DNA of 64,000 nucleotides. Origin: Dehalococcoidia bacterium (GTDB taxonomy: Bacteria; Chloroflexota; Dehalococcoidia; Lucifugimonadales; Lucifugimonadaceae). The stretch lies in assembly GCA_028285005.1 (NCBI GenBank), contig JANQQP010000015.1, positions 124,001 to 188,000 on the forward strand. Direction: 5' to 3'. Made by a program: the position numbers and the translations under genes. Positions 34,432 through 44,121 of this stretch are shown in pieces. Below the pieces are notes generated by a model. That model had not been told where the DNA came from and did no database searches. It saw nothing but the letters and a program-made list of their open reading frames with translations. Numbering within the stretch: the first letter of the stretch is position 1; each line of letters starts with the position of its first letter.

Positions 34432-35733
34432 CTACGGCGGCGATGCGGTCATCACGCCATCGGCAGCGACGTTCGTGAGCACCATGTCTTCGACCAGGCC
34501 GTCACCGTTCGATCGAAAGACGATTGGACTGCCATTGCTTTCTGAATGGTCGGCCATTCGCACTCGCAGGTAGTTGTCGGTCAGGCCGCTCCGACCTCTC
34601 TGCCCTTCCCACAGCACCGGCCGTACCTGTCCGACGCTCTGTTCACGAAATGAGCGGGCATGCCGACTGGTCACCGTCCGTACCTCTGCGGCCCGCTCTG
34701 ATCGGACCTTCACATCGACGTGGTCATCGAAATGCACCGCGCTCGTTCCCGGCCGCTCGGAATAAGGAAACACGTGCGAGTCTGAGAATTGCGCCTGCTT
34801 GATCACCGCCATTGTGAGGGCGTGATCGGCGTCGGTTTCGCCAGGAAATCCACAGATCACATCTGTCGTCACCGAGCAGTCAGGCATCGCAAACCGCACC
34901 CGCTCAACTGCCTGCAAAAACTGCTCGCCGGTGTATCGCCTGCGCATCCGCTTCAGCACAGCGTCGCTGCCGCTCTGGAGAGGAATGTGGAAGTGCGGGC
35001 AGAGTCGTCCGTCTGACTCCAGCCAGACATCGAGCAGTTGGTCCGTGATCTCGAGCGGTTGCAGTGACGAAACCCTGACCCGCTTGACATCGGTTTCGGC
35101 CAGCACCGTTCGCAGCATTCCGGGCAGGTCAACGTCATCCAGGTCGAAGCCGTAAGTGCCGAGTTGCGTGCCGGTCAGAACGACTTCGGAGCAACCGGCG
35201 GACGCGAGCCTGTTTACCTGCGAGACGATCTCGTCAACCGGGATCGACCGCTCGCGCCCGCGCACCTTCGGCACTATGCAGTACGCGCAGACCTGATCGC
35301 AGCCTTCCTGGATCTTCACGGACGCTCGCGTGCGGCCGAGCAACGCCGTCTCCAATGCGACGGGACCGCCGTCGGCGCAGGGTGTGAATGCGACGCCCAG
35401 ACGCTCGGCCACCGACTGCACGATCGCCGGTTTTCGCTTGTTGTTGATTGCCAGGTCCACCGACTCCAAAGCATGAACCGTCGAGAGATCTCGCTCGGCG
35501 TAGCAGCCTGTTGCCACCACCAGCGCTTCGGGAAACTTGCGCCGGGCAGACGAGACGGCCTGGCGCGCCTTGCGGTCGGCCATGTTGGTAACCGTGCACG
35601 AATTAAGCACGAACACGTCCGGCGATTCATCAGCCGAGGCGAGCTCAAAGCCAGATGCCACAAAATCGCGAGCAAGCTGCTGCGAATCGGCTGTGTTCAG
35701 CTTGCAGCCGTGTGTCTCGATATGAAATTTCAT
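34432..35733 (-). CDS. mtaB: tRNA (t6A37) methylthiotransferase MtaB
   Basis: 433 residues. The N-terminal UPF0004 domain begins FHIETHGCKLNTADSQ, the GCKxN form typical of MtaB rather than MiaB (GCxMN). Cys ligands for the auxiliary cluster are in GCKLN, NSCTVTN and TGCYAE; the radical-SAM cluster is CDQVCAYC in GCDQVCAYCIVPKVRGRERS. A C-terminal TRAM-like region follows. It adds a methylthio group to t6A at position 37 of ANN-reading tRNAs. No strong Shine-Dalgarno sequence is visible before ATG 35733. Confidence 0.9.
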   Translation of the reverse strand: MKFHIETHGCKLNTADSQQLARDFVASGFELASADESPDVFVLNSCTVTNMADRKARQAVSSARRKFPEALVVATGCYAERDLSTVHALESVDLAINNKRKPAIVQSVAERLGVAFTPCADGGPVALETALLGRTRASVKIQEGCDQVCAYCIVPKVRGRERSIPVDEIVSQVNRLASAGCSEVVLTGTQLGTYGFDLDDVDLPGMLRTVLAETDVKRVRVSSLQPLEITDQLLDVWLESDGRLCPHFHIPLQSGSDAVLKRMRRRYTGEQFLQAVERVRFAMPDCSVTTDVICGFPGETDADHALTMAVIKQAQFSDSHVFPYSERPGTSAVHFDDHVDVKVRSERAAEVRTVTSRHARSFREQSVGQVRPVLWEGQRGRSGLTDNYLRVRMADHSESNGSPIVFRSNGDGLVEDMVLTNVAADGVMTASPP

Positions 35734-35831
35734 GCGTGTGGCTGAGCAATTACGAGATGATGGTCAGCGAGCTGTGGCCCACTTGAGCACAGAGTATCGA
35801 TTCTATCGCTGACCACGTGAGTGCTGGTCTC

Positions 35832-36281
35832 TCACTGGCCCATCACCTTTCGCATCCTCAGGCCAACGGCGCTGAACCCCTGCGACTCGTAGAACCGCTC
35901 CTGCAACTCCCCTGCAGGTGGAGTTCCAAGCTCAACGACAGAACAACCGGCCTCTGCCGCCACGTCCTGCGCATAGCTGAACAGGTCTCCGCCAACTCCG
36001 CGGCTGCGGAATGCGGGCGAAACGTACATCTCCTGCACGATGGCGTAGCGACCCAAAGTTCGCGTCGCCAGCTGGTAGGACATACAGCAGATTGCAGAAA
36101 TCTTGCCTGAGCCATCAGTGCCAACCACAACCGCGCCTGAATCGGGCTCAGAGATCAATCTATGACAGGCTTTCGACGCTTCATCCAGCGGTAAGCCCTC
36201 GCCACCCAGCTCCTTGATCAATCGGTCAACGAGTGTCGCCACGTCACTCGATTCGCTCAAGTCTGCCAGCCGAAACTCCAT
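35832..36281 (-). CDS. GNAT family N-acetyltransferase
   Basis: 149 residues from ATG 36281; the frame extends to 36356 without support. The acetyl-CoA loop is RSRGVGGDLF (R/QxxGxG/A) after AIVQEMYVSPAF, and the C-terminal FYESQGFSAVGLRMRKVM gives the usual ending. The acceptor amine is unknown. Single gene, upstream of mtaB on the same strand with about 100 bp between. Confidence 0.8.
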   Translation of the reverse strand: MEFRLADLSESSDVATLVDRLIKELGGEGLPLDEASKACHRLISEPDSGAVVVGTDGSGKISAICCMSYQLATRTLGRYAIVQEMYVSPAFRSRGVGGDLFSYAQDVAAEAGCSVVELGTPPAGELQERFYESQGFSAVGLRMRKVMGQ

Positions 36282-36435
36282 AGTTGCCAACCTGCCTCGA
36301 TCATGTTCTGTCCGGGGCTTCGACACTACTGCGTCGGCCTGACTCCACAACCCCAATAACTCACCATTCGCGCGGCATGCCCGCAGTGCAACTCACGCGC
36401 AGTTTGTCTCTAATGAGCCAGAACGGCTCTGCTGC

Positions 36436-36441
36436 TATACT
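36436..36441 (+). promoter_or_regulatory. Possible -10 box upstream of fabF
   Basis: TATACT about 150 bases before the fabF ATG. No matching -35 box is clear, so this is only a candidate. If right, fabF has a long leader. Confidence 0.25.
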
Positions 36442-36590
36442 CGCTCGGTCTTTGAACGGAGAATGCACGTTCATCGACACACGCAAATCTCGCAACACAG
36501 GCGCAGCGGCGGAAACGGCCCGTCGAAACCACGGCAAATCGCGCTGCGTAGACCCACCTCAACAAGCTCCGCTCCCAGGAGACCTTATCT

Positions 36591-37832
36591 ATGGAACACC
36601 GCGTCGTTGTAACGGGTATTGGACTCGTCACACCCCTCGGACTCGACCGCAAATCCACGTGGAAAGCCCTGCTCGACGGCGAATCGGGCATCGACTACAT
36701 CTCATCATTCGACGCTGAGGGCTACACAAGCCGGATCGCGGCCGAGGTCAAGGGCTTCGAGCCAGACGGCCTGCTTGGCAAGAAAGAGGCCCGAAGGCTC
36801 GACCGGTTTTCCCAGTTCGCAGCGGTCGCATCGCTCGAAGCGCTCGACCATGCCGGCATCAAGATGGAGAGCGAAGAGGCCGACCGCGTTGCGGTGATGA
36901 TCGGCAGCGGCGTCGGCGGCATCATCACCATCACCGACCAACACACGGTTATGCAGAAGCGCGGCCCCACACGCGTCAGCCCGTTCCTGGTTCCCATGAT
37001 GCTTCCAGACATGGCATCCGGGAAAGTGTCGATGATGATCGGCGCCAAAGGCCCGAACTTCTCTATCGTCTCCGCCTGCGCAACCGGAGCCGATTCCATA
37101 GGCGAGGCTGCCGAGATGATTCGACGCGGCCGCGTTGACGTCGCTATCGCTGGCGGCACCGAAGCTGCGATCTGCCCTATCGGCATCGCAGGCTTCAACT
37201 CCTGCATGGCGCTCTCCACACGCAACGAAGACCCGAAAGCAGCGTCCCGACCGTTCGATGCAGGCCGTGACGGCTTCGTGCTCGGTGAGGGCGCGGGCGT
37301 GCTGGTGATCGAAAGCGAAGAGCACGCAAAGGCTCGAGGAGCAACGATCATCGCCGAACTCGCCGGCTACGGTGCGACAAGCGATGCCAACCATGTGACC
37401 CAGCCTCACCCGGAAGGCGAGGGCGCGGCCAAGGCCATGGAGCACGCTCTTGGACAGGCGGACATGAAACCCGAAGAGGTTTCGTATATCAACGCCCACG
37501 GCACATCCACGCCGCTGAACGACAAGTTCGAGACCATTGCCATCAAGCGGGCGTTCGGCGATCACGCTTACAAGGTCCCGATCAGCTCGACGAAGTCTAT
37601 GACCGGCCACCTGCTGGGCGCAGCAGGCGGCATCGAGGCCGCATTTGCCGTTATGTCGATCAGCGAATCTGTGATTCCGCCCACGGTGAACCTGGAAGAG
37701 CCCGACCCGGACTGCGACCTGGACTACACGCCGCACACGCCGAAGCGAGGCCGTGTTCCCAGCGCGATGAGCAACGTGTTCGGCTTCGGTGGACACAACG
37801 CGTCGCTACTCTTCCGCGAGTCGGTAAACTAG
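36591..37832 (+). CDS. fabF: Beta-ketoacyl-ACP synthase II
   Basis: 413 residues, full length. Catalytic Cys lies in VSACATGADSIGEA, the two His in INAHGTSTPLND and SMTGHLLGAAGG, and the start VVTGIGLVTPLGL is characteristic. It extends acyl-ACP with malonyl-ACP in fatty acid synthesis. The ATG has AGGAGA about 8 nt upstream. No acpP or other fab gene is adjacent; recJ follows five bases later. Confidence 0.93.
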   Translation: MEHRVVVTGIGLVTPLGLDRKSTWKALLDGESGIDYISSFDAEGYTSRIAAEVKGFEPDGLLGKKEARRLDRFSQFAAVASLEALDHAGIKMESEEADRVAVMIGSGVGGIITITDQHTVMQKRGPTRVSPFLVPMMLPDMASGKVSMMIGAKGPNFSIVSACATGADSIGEAAEMIRRGRVDVAIAGGTEAAICPIGIAGFNSCMALSTRNEDPKAASRPFDAGRDGFVLGEGAGVLVIESEEHAKARGATIIAELAGYGATSDANHVTQPHPEGEGAAKAMEHALGQADMKPEEVSYINAHGTSTPLNDKFETIAIKRAFGDHAYKVPISSTKSMTGHLLGAAGGIEAAFAVMSISESVIPPTVNLEEPDPDCDLDYTPHTPKRGRVPSAMSNVFGFGGHNASLLFRESVN

Positions 37833-37837
37833 CCGCC

Positions 37838-39565
37838 GTGGCAACATCCGCTCGCACCTCGGCCAGCAGAAAGACCTGGAAGGTTGCGGCGCCTCCGCCA
37901 GACGGATTCCACATCGAACTCGGCGGCGTCTCACCTGTTCTCGCTCACGGCCCACTGATCAACCGCCTGCTCTACAACCGCAACATCAGGAGCCGGTCAG
38001 TTGCCCGCGCCTATCTGAACCCATCGCGAGACAGCTACTCCGACCCTTACTCGCTGCCGGACATGGAGATCGCGGCCGAGCGGCTCTTACGGGCGATCAG
38101 GAACGGCGAACATGTTGGAGTGTTTGGAGACTTCGATGTTGATGGCCTAACCGGCACCGCAATCGTTGTTCGCACCGTCGAGACCCTTGGCGGCACTGCT
38201 CTGCCCTTCATCCCGCACCGGGAATCAGACGGTCACGGACTTTCCATACAGGCCGTTGAGTCGTTCCGGGAGGCTGGCGTCAGCCTGATAGTCACTGTCG
38301 ACACAGGTTCTACCGCCGTCGAAGAGGTCGCCGCTGCCAAGGCTCACGGCATCGACACAGTCATCACCGACCACCACCTGCTCGACGGAGAGTTGCCGGA
38401 CTCGGTGGCTCTGGTCAATCCCCAGTCAGACGCAATGGCAGCACCGCTCACCGGCGCAGGCGTCGCATTCAAGCTTGCGCAGGCGGTCTTCGCGCTGGCG
38501 AATGAAGACCTGCCGTACGACCTGCTGACCCTCGCCGCTCTTGGCACGATCGGCGACTCTGCACCGCTGACAGGCGAAAACCGCATCATCACCCGCTTCG
38601 GGCTCGAAGAGCTGGGCCGCACCCGACACCCCGGCCTGCAGGCGCTACTCGAAACGGCCCGGCCGCCTTCCGCGGGTGGTCGCCCCACAACTGAGTTGAT
38701 CGCGTTTTACGTTTCGCCTCGGCTCAACGCTCCCGGCCGTCTCGGTGACGCTGAGCCAAGCCTGCGCATTCTCACAACCACCAGTCACGAAGAAGCCGCC
38801 CTGCTGGCCGCCCGACTCGATTCCGCAAACAACGAACGCCGGCGTTTGAGCGAAGAGGTATGGCAGTCGGCGCAGTCGCAGATGAACGGCGACCCACTGG
38901 CAAATGGCAAGAACCTCATAGCGATCCGCTGCGACGGATACCCCGCAGGAGTGCTCGGACCGCTCGCCGGACGACTGAGCGAACAATACCGTTCGCCCGC
39001 GGTCGCGTACGCAGTCACCGACGGTATGGCGCGTGCCAGCATGCGCAGTGTTCCCGGCTTTGATGTGCACGCAGCGCTGACTCCGCTCAGCGAGACACTG
39101 GTGCGCTTCGGCGGCCACGCCGCAGCTGCCGGATTCACCGTCGAATCAGACTACCTCGATGCCGTCCTTGCGGAACTCGAGCGTTCGGCTGCATGGTCAA
39201 TGATGGGACGTGAGCCTGACCCGGTGCTTGAGATCGACGCCGAGACGCGCCTTGCCGACATGGGCGCTTCGATGTGGGACTTCGTGTCGGTCATGGAACC
39301 GTTCGGTGCAGCAAATAGCAAGCCGGTCTTCATGTCACGAGGCGTTACGCCGTCCGAGGTCAAGACCATCGGCTCCACAGGCAGACATCTGCGCATGACC
39401 CTCGAGGACGGAGGCCGCAGAGTCGGAGCCATCGGCTTCAACCTGGGCGATGCGACGCTAGGCAGGGGCCGCGTAGATATCGTCTACGAACTGCGCAACG
39501 ACAGTTGGCGCGGCAAGGTCCGCAAAGAGCTCGGTCTGCTCGACATCCGCCCTGTGCAGAGCTGA
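37838..39565 (+). CDS. recJ: Single-stranded-DNA-specific exonuclease RecJ
   Basis: 575 residues from GTG 37838, five bases after the fabF stop, so the two are co-transcribed. DHH-family motifs are GVFGDFDVDGLTGTA, VTVDTGSTA and VITDHHLLDGELPD; the DHHA1 domain contains VRFGGHAAAAGFTVE. A C-terminal OB-like domain follows. Motif I has GDFDVDG where many RecJ proteins have GDYDVDG. RecJ degrades single-stranded DNA 5' to 3' in recombination and mismatch repair using Mn or Mg. Confidence 0.92.
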   Translation: MATSARTSASRKTWKVAAPPPDGFHIELGGVSPVLAHGPLINRLLYNRNIRSRSVARAYLNPSRDSYSDPYSLPDMEIAAERLLRAIRNGEHVGVFGDFDVDGLTGTAIVVRTVETLGGTALPFIPHRESDGHGLSIQAVESFREAGVSLIVTVDTGSTAVEEVAAAKAHGIDTVITDHHLLDGELPDSVALVNPQSDAMAAPLTGAGVAFKLAQAVFALANEDLPYDLLTLAALGTIGDSAPLTGENRIITRFGLEELGRTRHPGLQALLETARPPSAGGRPTTELIAFYVSPRLNAPGRLGDAEPSLRILTTTSHEEAALLAARLDSANNERRRLSEEVWQSAQSQMNGDPLANGKNLIAIRCDGYPAGVLGPLAGRLSEQYRSPAVAYAVTDGMARASMRSVPGFDVHAALTPLSETLVRFGGHAAAAGFTVESDYLDAVLAELERSAAWSMMGREPDPVLEIDAETRLADMGASMWDFVSVMEPFGAANSKPVFMSRGVTPSEVKTIGSTGRHLRMTLEDGGRRVGAIGFNLGDATLGRGRVDIVYELRNDSWRGKVRKELGLLDIRPVQS

Positions 39566-39779
39566 TCCGCAGCCTGCAAAAAGTAAGCAGCGTGTCGACA
39601 CGGCTGGCCTGATACTCTCTCAGAGTTGATCTTCCGCAAGGAGCGAAACGGCAGTCCGTATGCCCAATCGCTCCGCCGACTGAGAGGACAGATTGCGCAC
39701 AACGGTATAACTCCGCCCATCACCACGTCGGACCACACCCTCGTTCTGAGGGAAGTGAGCCGCGTCACGGAGCCATGCC

Positions 39780-41486
39780 ATGCTACGCGTCAACGGGATC
39801 GCAAAGTCCTACGGTCCCAGGAAACTGTTCAGCAATGTCTCGTTCATCGTCAACGCCGGCGAGAAAGCCGCGCTAATCGGGCCGAATGGGACCGGAAAAT
39901 CGACCATCCTCGACATCGTCGCCGGTCTAACCAGACCGACCGAAGGCACGGTGGCCGGCGTGTCTTCCAGCACTCTCGCTTACCTTCGGCAGGGATACGA
40001 AGGCCTTTCTTCGACGACTGTTGAAGAGGCGGCCTGTTCGATACTGCCTGGCGGCCGCGAATCGTTCGCTCGCCTGAGGGCTGCCGAACGGAAGCTGTCG
40101 ACAGACGGCGGAGCATCCGAGGCCATCGACGAGTACCAGCACGCTTTGGACCGGTACGAAGTCTCAGGCGCGGCTGGAGTGGTCGAAAACCTGGACGCCG
40201 CCCTCAGTCAGATCGGCCTCGACGACATCTCTCCGACGGCACGCCTGGACAACTTGAGCGGAGGCCAACGCTCACGGGTTGCGCTCGCGGCTATCGTCGC
40301 CGCCCGCCCAGACCTTCTCCTCCTGGACGAACCGACGAACCACCTCGACCTTCCCTCACTCGAGTGGCTGGAGGAGTTCGTCAGAGGCTTCAAAGGTGCG
40401 GCTCTCATCGTGTCGCACGACCGTGTCTTCCTCGACAACACCGTCACATCTGTGCTCGAACTGGACCCCGAGACTGAAACCGTGACTGCTCACGCCGGCA
40501 ACTACTCCGACTATGTCGCTGAACGTGACCGGGATCAGGCCGCCCGGTTGCAGAGATGGCGTGACCAGGAGGCAGAGGTGAGGCGCATCAGGGCCGATAT
40601 CCAGCGCATGAAGTCCAGCGCCCGGTCACTCGAAGGCAAGCGCCGACCAGACGACATCCCTGCCATCCAGTGGAACCCCGGCCGCATAGCCCGCGGGATG
40701 GCCAAACTGGCGAAATCACGTGAGGCGAAGCTGCGGCGATTCGAGGAGTCGGAGGAACGCGTCGAAAAACCGGTCCAGCAATGGAAGATGAGGCTCGACC
40801 TGGAATCGGACAACCGTTCCGGCGACATGGTGCTCCGGCTTGAGGACCTGACCGCTGGCTACGGCGGTGAGCCGGTCTTGAACTCCATCGCAGGTGAAGC
40901 GACGCATGGTGAGCGTATCGCCCTGATGGGCCCGAACGGCACCGGCAAGTCGACCCTGTTGCGCATCATCACTAGAACGCACGGGCCCGAATCCGGGGCG
41001 GCCAGGCTTGGATCCGGAGTGACCACGGGCTACATGCCGCAGGAGCACACGGGCTTCGGTACGGATGACACTCCGCTCTCAGTAATCCGCGCCGCCTCGC
41101 CAAACTCCTCAGAGACAGAAGTGCGGAACTTCCTGCACTTCTTCCTCTTTCAGGGCGACCACGTCTTCACACCTGTCGAGCGGCTCTCCTACGGCGAACG
41201 GTCGAGGCTCTACCTGGCGAAACTGGTCTCCGCGAAGCCAAACCTGCTCCTGCTCGACGAGCCGCTCAATCACCTCGACATCCCATCGAGAGAACGTTTC
41301 GAAGAATCCCTGCTCAACTACAACGGTACGACTATTGCGGCCACGCACGACCGAGCTTTCGTTGACTCATGGGCGACCGCGATCTGGTGGCTGGAGCCGG
41401 CCGCAGGAGGAGCGGTCCTCCGGAGGTACATGGACAGGCTCGAGATGGAGCGGTTGCGAGGCTCCGCGGAGCTGGGTCACGACTGA
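39780..41486 (+). CDS. ABC-F family ATPase
   Basis: 568 residues with two ABC domains and no membrane segments. Domain 1: GPNGTGKSTILDI, LSGGQRSRVALAAI, LLLLDEPTNHLDLPS. Domain 2: GPNGTGKSTLLRI, LSYGERSRLYLAKL, LLLLDEPLNHLDIPS (Leu for Thr in the usual DEPTNHLD). A charged linker (QAARLQRWRDQEAEVRRIRAD) separates them. ABC-F proteins act on ribosomes, either as translation factors or as antibiotic-resistance proteins; which applies cannot be told. Start ATG 39780 follows a 214-bp leader. Confidence 0.9.
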   Translation: MLRVNGIAKSYGPRKLFSNVSFIVNAGEKAALIGPNGTGKSTILDIVAGLTRPTEGTVAGVSSSTLAYLRQGYEGLSSTTVEEAACSILPGGRESFARLRAAERKLSTDGGASEAIDEYQHALDRYEVSGAAGVVENLDAALSQIGLDDISPTARLDNLSGGQRSRVALAAIVAARPDLLLLDEPTNHLDLPSLEWLEEFVRGFKGAALIVSHDRVFLDNTVTSVLELDPETETVTAHAGNYSDYVAERDRDQAARLQRWRDQEAEVRRIRADIQRMKSSARSLEGKRRPDDIPAIQWNPGRIARGMAKLAKSREAKLRRFEESEERVEKPVQQWKMRLDLESDNRSGDMVLRLEDLTAGYGGEPVLNSIAGEATHGERIALMGPNGTGKSTLLRIITRTHGPESGAARLGSGVTTGYMPQEHTGFGTDDTPLSVIRAASPNSSETEVRNFLHFFLFQGDHVFTPVERLSYGERSRLYLAKLVSAKPNLLLLDEPLNHLDIPSRERFEESLLNYNGTTIAATHDRAFVDSWATAIWWLEPAAGGAVLRRYMDRLEMERLRGSAELGHD

Positions 41487-41515
41487 GCGAACTACCAGCT
41501 ACAGGAGACGGTCCA

Positions 41516-42064
41516 CTAACCGGATACTGCGGCGGCCTTTAGCTCATCGAGTAGCTCATTGCACGTATCCAGCGACGTCTCGGAGTCTCTACCCTGGCAT
41601 ACCAGCACCATGTTGCCGTAGATCACGTAGTCGCCGTAGCGGGAAACGGTGCAGTCCGATGAGTCACCGCCCGCGGCCCGAGTGCACTGCCGAGCCTCTT
41701 TCATCCCTTCCTCCCAGAGACCGACGCCCGTCGTGAGCCGGGCGTCCCTGCCAACACGGTTCTGCGCCGGCTGGCTCCCGAACTCCACCGCCTCGGCATG
41801 ACTCGGGTAGAAGCGTGCCTCGAACTCTTGCCGGTTGTACGGATCATGTCCCCAGAACCCGTAGTAGGCGGCATCGGCACGGTCGAGCCCCTCGACGTCG
41901 AAGGTCTTGCCCTTTTTGAAGCCGACCGACTCGAGGTCCGCCAGTGTGAAGACTCCCGCGTTTGTGACCTTCGACTCGGCTGCAGGTGAGCCGCCATCAT
42001 CCGTGCCGCAGGCAGCGGCGATGGCGATCACGAGAACTGACACAACCAGAAAGTAGCGCTTCAT
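41516..42064 (-). CDS. Putative lipoprotein of unknown function
   Basis: 182 residues. Signal peptide KRYFLVVSVLVIAIAAACGTD with a lipobox-like IAAAC, so Cys19 should be lipidated. The mature part starts with an acidic Gly/Ser linker and contains FGSQPAQNRVGRDARL and four further Cys (RQCTRA, DCTVS, LVCQG, DTCNE) that may pair as disulfides. No Shine-Dalgarno sequence; a TATAAT box lies only 8 bases before the ATG, suggesting a leaderless transcript. Confidence 0.65.
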   Translation of the reverse strand: MKRYFLVVSVLVIAIAAACGTDDGGSPAAESKVTNAGVFTLADLESVGFKKGKTFDVEGLDRADAAYYGFWGHDPYNRQEFEARFYPSHAEAVEFGSQPAQNRVGRDARLTTGVGLWEEGMKEARQCTRAAGGDSSDCTVSRYGDYVIYGNMVLVCQGRDSETSLDTCNELLDELKAAAVSG

Positions 42065-42072
42065 GGCGGCGG

Positions 42073-42078
42073 ATTATA
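42073..42078 (-). promoter_or_regulatory. Candidate -10 box giving a leaderless lipoprotein mRNA
   Basis: TATAAT on the minus strand, 8 bases before the ATG at 42064. Transcription would start at or next to the ATG. No Shine-Dalgarno sequence is present, and no clear -35 box is seen. Confidence 0.4.
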
Positions 42079-42123
42079 GCGAGGCGAACGGTCAATTGAT
42101 CGCCGGGAAGCGACATCCGCGAC

Positions 42124-42918
42124 CTAGAGCAGCTTCAACAGCTCTCCTAGACTGTTGACGGTGGCGTCAGGCTGTACGTCGGACTTGTCCCACTCGTTAC
42201 GGACACCTCGGTCGATCCACACGGCGTAGATCCCGGCGTTCCGCGCTCCGGCGATGTCATTCCTGAGGCTGTTGCCGACCATCGCCACGTCGCTCGGACC
42301 GCATCCGAGCAGGTCCAGCGCATGGCGGAACGGCGCCGGGTCGGGCTTCGAGCCATGTTCGTCGCAAAGCACGACGTGATCGAAGTGATGCTTCAGGCCG
42401 CTGTTCTCCACCTTGTGCGCCTGGATCACTGGCGTGCCGTTGGTCAGAATCGCCATCGGATGCTTCTCGCCCAACATGCTCAGTACATGTTCAGCATCCT
42501 GGTACGGCGACCGCTTCTGGTGAGTCAATTTCGGCAGCTTCTCGGCCATCTCGCTCGCCAGTGTCGAATCGGAAATGCCGAACTCGTCCAACGCAGCCGT
42601 CCAGACCAGCTCTCGAAACTCCGGCATGTGCTCCGCAAGCTCAGACATCGGCCTCTTGTCGTCCCACACAAGCTCGTCCGCAGCCCAGCGAATCGACTCA
42701 GGGCCAAGGACCTTCTCAGTCGCAGCGCCCATCGGCGTCTCGCCAATGAGTCGGTAGGCATGGCTGCGTAGCGAAGACCTCAAGTCGCCTTTGAGACCGT
42801 GCGACCTCTCGATCTCGGCAGCGATCTCCTGTACGGCCTGGTCTGAGGCCTCGTACTCCGGCACAAGGGTTTCGTCGAAATCGAAAAGCAGCGCCTTGAA
42901 CCGCTGGCCCTCGCTCAC
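42124..42918 (-). CDS. HAD family hydrolase
   Basis: 264 residues from GTG 42918 with GGGAGG six bases upstream. Catalytic motif I is LLFDFDETLVPEYE (nucleophile Asp and general acid Asp in DxDxT form), motif II is MAILTNGTP, motif III Lys is in GSKPDPAPF and motif IV is VAMVGNSLRNDIAGARNAGI (the acid pair replaced by N and D). The large cap between motifs I and II is type C1. It resembles YjjG-like nucleotidases and general phosphoglycolate phosphatase-type enzymes. The gene stands between lgt and a lipoprotein gene. Confidence 0.88.
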   Translation of the reverse strand: MSEGQRFKALLFDFDETLVPEYEASDQAVQEIAAEIERSHGLKGDLRSSLRSHAYRLIGETPMGAATEKVLGPESIRWAADELVWDDKRPMSELAEHMPEFRELVWTAALDEFGISDSTLASEMAEKLPKLTHQKRSPYQDAEHVLSMLGEKHPMAILTNGTPVIQAHKVENSGLKHHFDHVVLCDEHGSKPDPAPFRHALDLLGCGPSDVAMVGNSLRNDIAGARNAGIYAVWIDRGVRNEWDKSDVQPDATVNSLGELLKLL

Positions 42919-42984
42919 TTCGTGCCTCCCCGTACCGGAGTCATCGCGTCAGAGTCCGACCAAAGCCCGGCAGCCGTACGACCG

Positions 42985-43914
42985 TCAGGACTCTCTCGCC
43001 CTGGCACGCCTCTCCGCACGCTCCCTGCGTCTGCGGCCAGGGGCTGAAGGTGAGTCCGGGCCTCCATCGTCGGAAGGTCCAGCGGCGATCTCTTCTGCGG
43101 TCCGCCATCGAGTCTTCCACACCAGGAACGTAACCGAGACGATCATGACGCCGATGGCGATCAGGTGCGCCTCCTGCAGGTTCGCGAAGTACACCTTGTC
43201 GAGCCGTATGAACTGGATCAAGAACCTGCCGAGTGCGTAGTAGCCGAGATAGAACATAAACAGACTGCCATGCGGCTTCAGTCTGTCTCTCAGCTTGTAC
43301 AGCAGGTACAGGCCAATGATGTTCCAGATCATCTCGTAGACCACGGCCGGATGCGTCGCGGCGTTCGGGTCTCCGTGCGCTGTCGAGTTGCCGCTGCGTG
43401 CAGGGCTTGCCGGGTGCGTGAAATACCAGGCCCACGGCAGACTCGTCGTGTGAGAGATGTGCTCGCCGTTGATGATGTCGCCAATGCGGCCGATCGTCTG
43501 CGCAAGCAAAAGCGGGGCCGCGGCAAGGTCCATCAGCTTTCCGACGGGATACTTCGTGAAGTACGCGTATGTGACTCCGCCAAGCCAGCCGCCCAGGATT
43601 CCGCCCCAGAGGCCGATCCCGCCCTCCCACACGGCAAACACCTCGGTCAGGTTGTTGCCGTAGAAATCCCAGTTGTCTGCGACGTGGACGATGCGGGCGC
43701 CGATGATGCCGCCAATGATTCCCCAGATGGCCGTGTTGTAGACCATGTCCGGCAGGATCGTCGGGTCTCTGCGGGCGGACCTTGCGACGAGCCAGACGGC
43801 GGCAGCCACCGCAACGAAACTGAGGAACCCGTGCCAGCTGAGGGCGAAGCTGCCGTCACCTGAGATGTTTGGATCGAACGGGATCTCAATGGCGGCAAGG
43901 GGAAGGTTTGGCAT
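42985..43914 (-). CDS. lgt: Prolipoprotein diacylglyceryl transferase
   Basis: 309 residues with seven hydrophobic segments. The Lgt signature is seen as AQTIGRIGDIINGEH (family GRxGNFxNxE; Asp replaces the first Asn). FALSWHGFLSF and YALGRFLIQFIR also fit. It attaches diacylglycerol to the lipobox Cys of lipoproteins, several of which are encoded in this window. The ATG at 43914 has AGGAAACG just upstream. The C terminus is a basic tail (RRRRERAERRARARE). Confidence 0.92.
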   Translation of the reverse strand: MPNLPLAAIEIPFDPNISGDGSFALSWHGFLSFVAVAAAVWLVARSARRDPTILPDMVYNTAIWGIIGGIIGARIVHVADNWDFYGNNLTEVFAVWEGGIGLWGGILGGWLGGVTYAYFTKYPVGKLMDLAAAPLLLAQTIGRIGDIINGEHISHTTSLPWAWYFTHPASPARSGNSTAHGDPNAATHPAVVYEMIWNIIGLYLLYKLRDRLKPHGSLFMFYLGYYALGRFLIQFIRLDKVYFANLQEAHLIAIGVMIVSVTFLVWKTRWRTAEEIAAGPSDDGGPDSPSAPGRRRRERAERRARARES

Positions 43915-44121
43915 CGTTTCCTGGTTGCGTCAGACTCAGTTTTCGGCCCCGAGATTGTCGTTGCCGAACCTGTTCGCGCAGGGGCTGTTATTGGTGGTCT
44001 ATCCCGCTGCAGGGCCTTGATCGCTTCAGCAGGCGGGCCGTCTCCTGATACGACACGCAAGAATACTAGGTTTTTGTCACGGGAGTCGCTGGTTGGGGTG
44101 AAGATAAGAGCGGCTGGCCCG

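Noticed and set aside
36705..37796. 363-residue minus-strand frame opposite fabF
   Set aside because: Antisense shadow of a strongly conserved gene in GC-rich DNA; its composition (many His, Arg, Asp) is artefactual.
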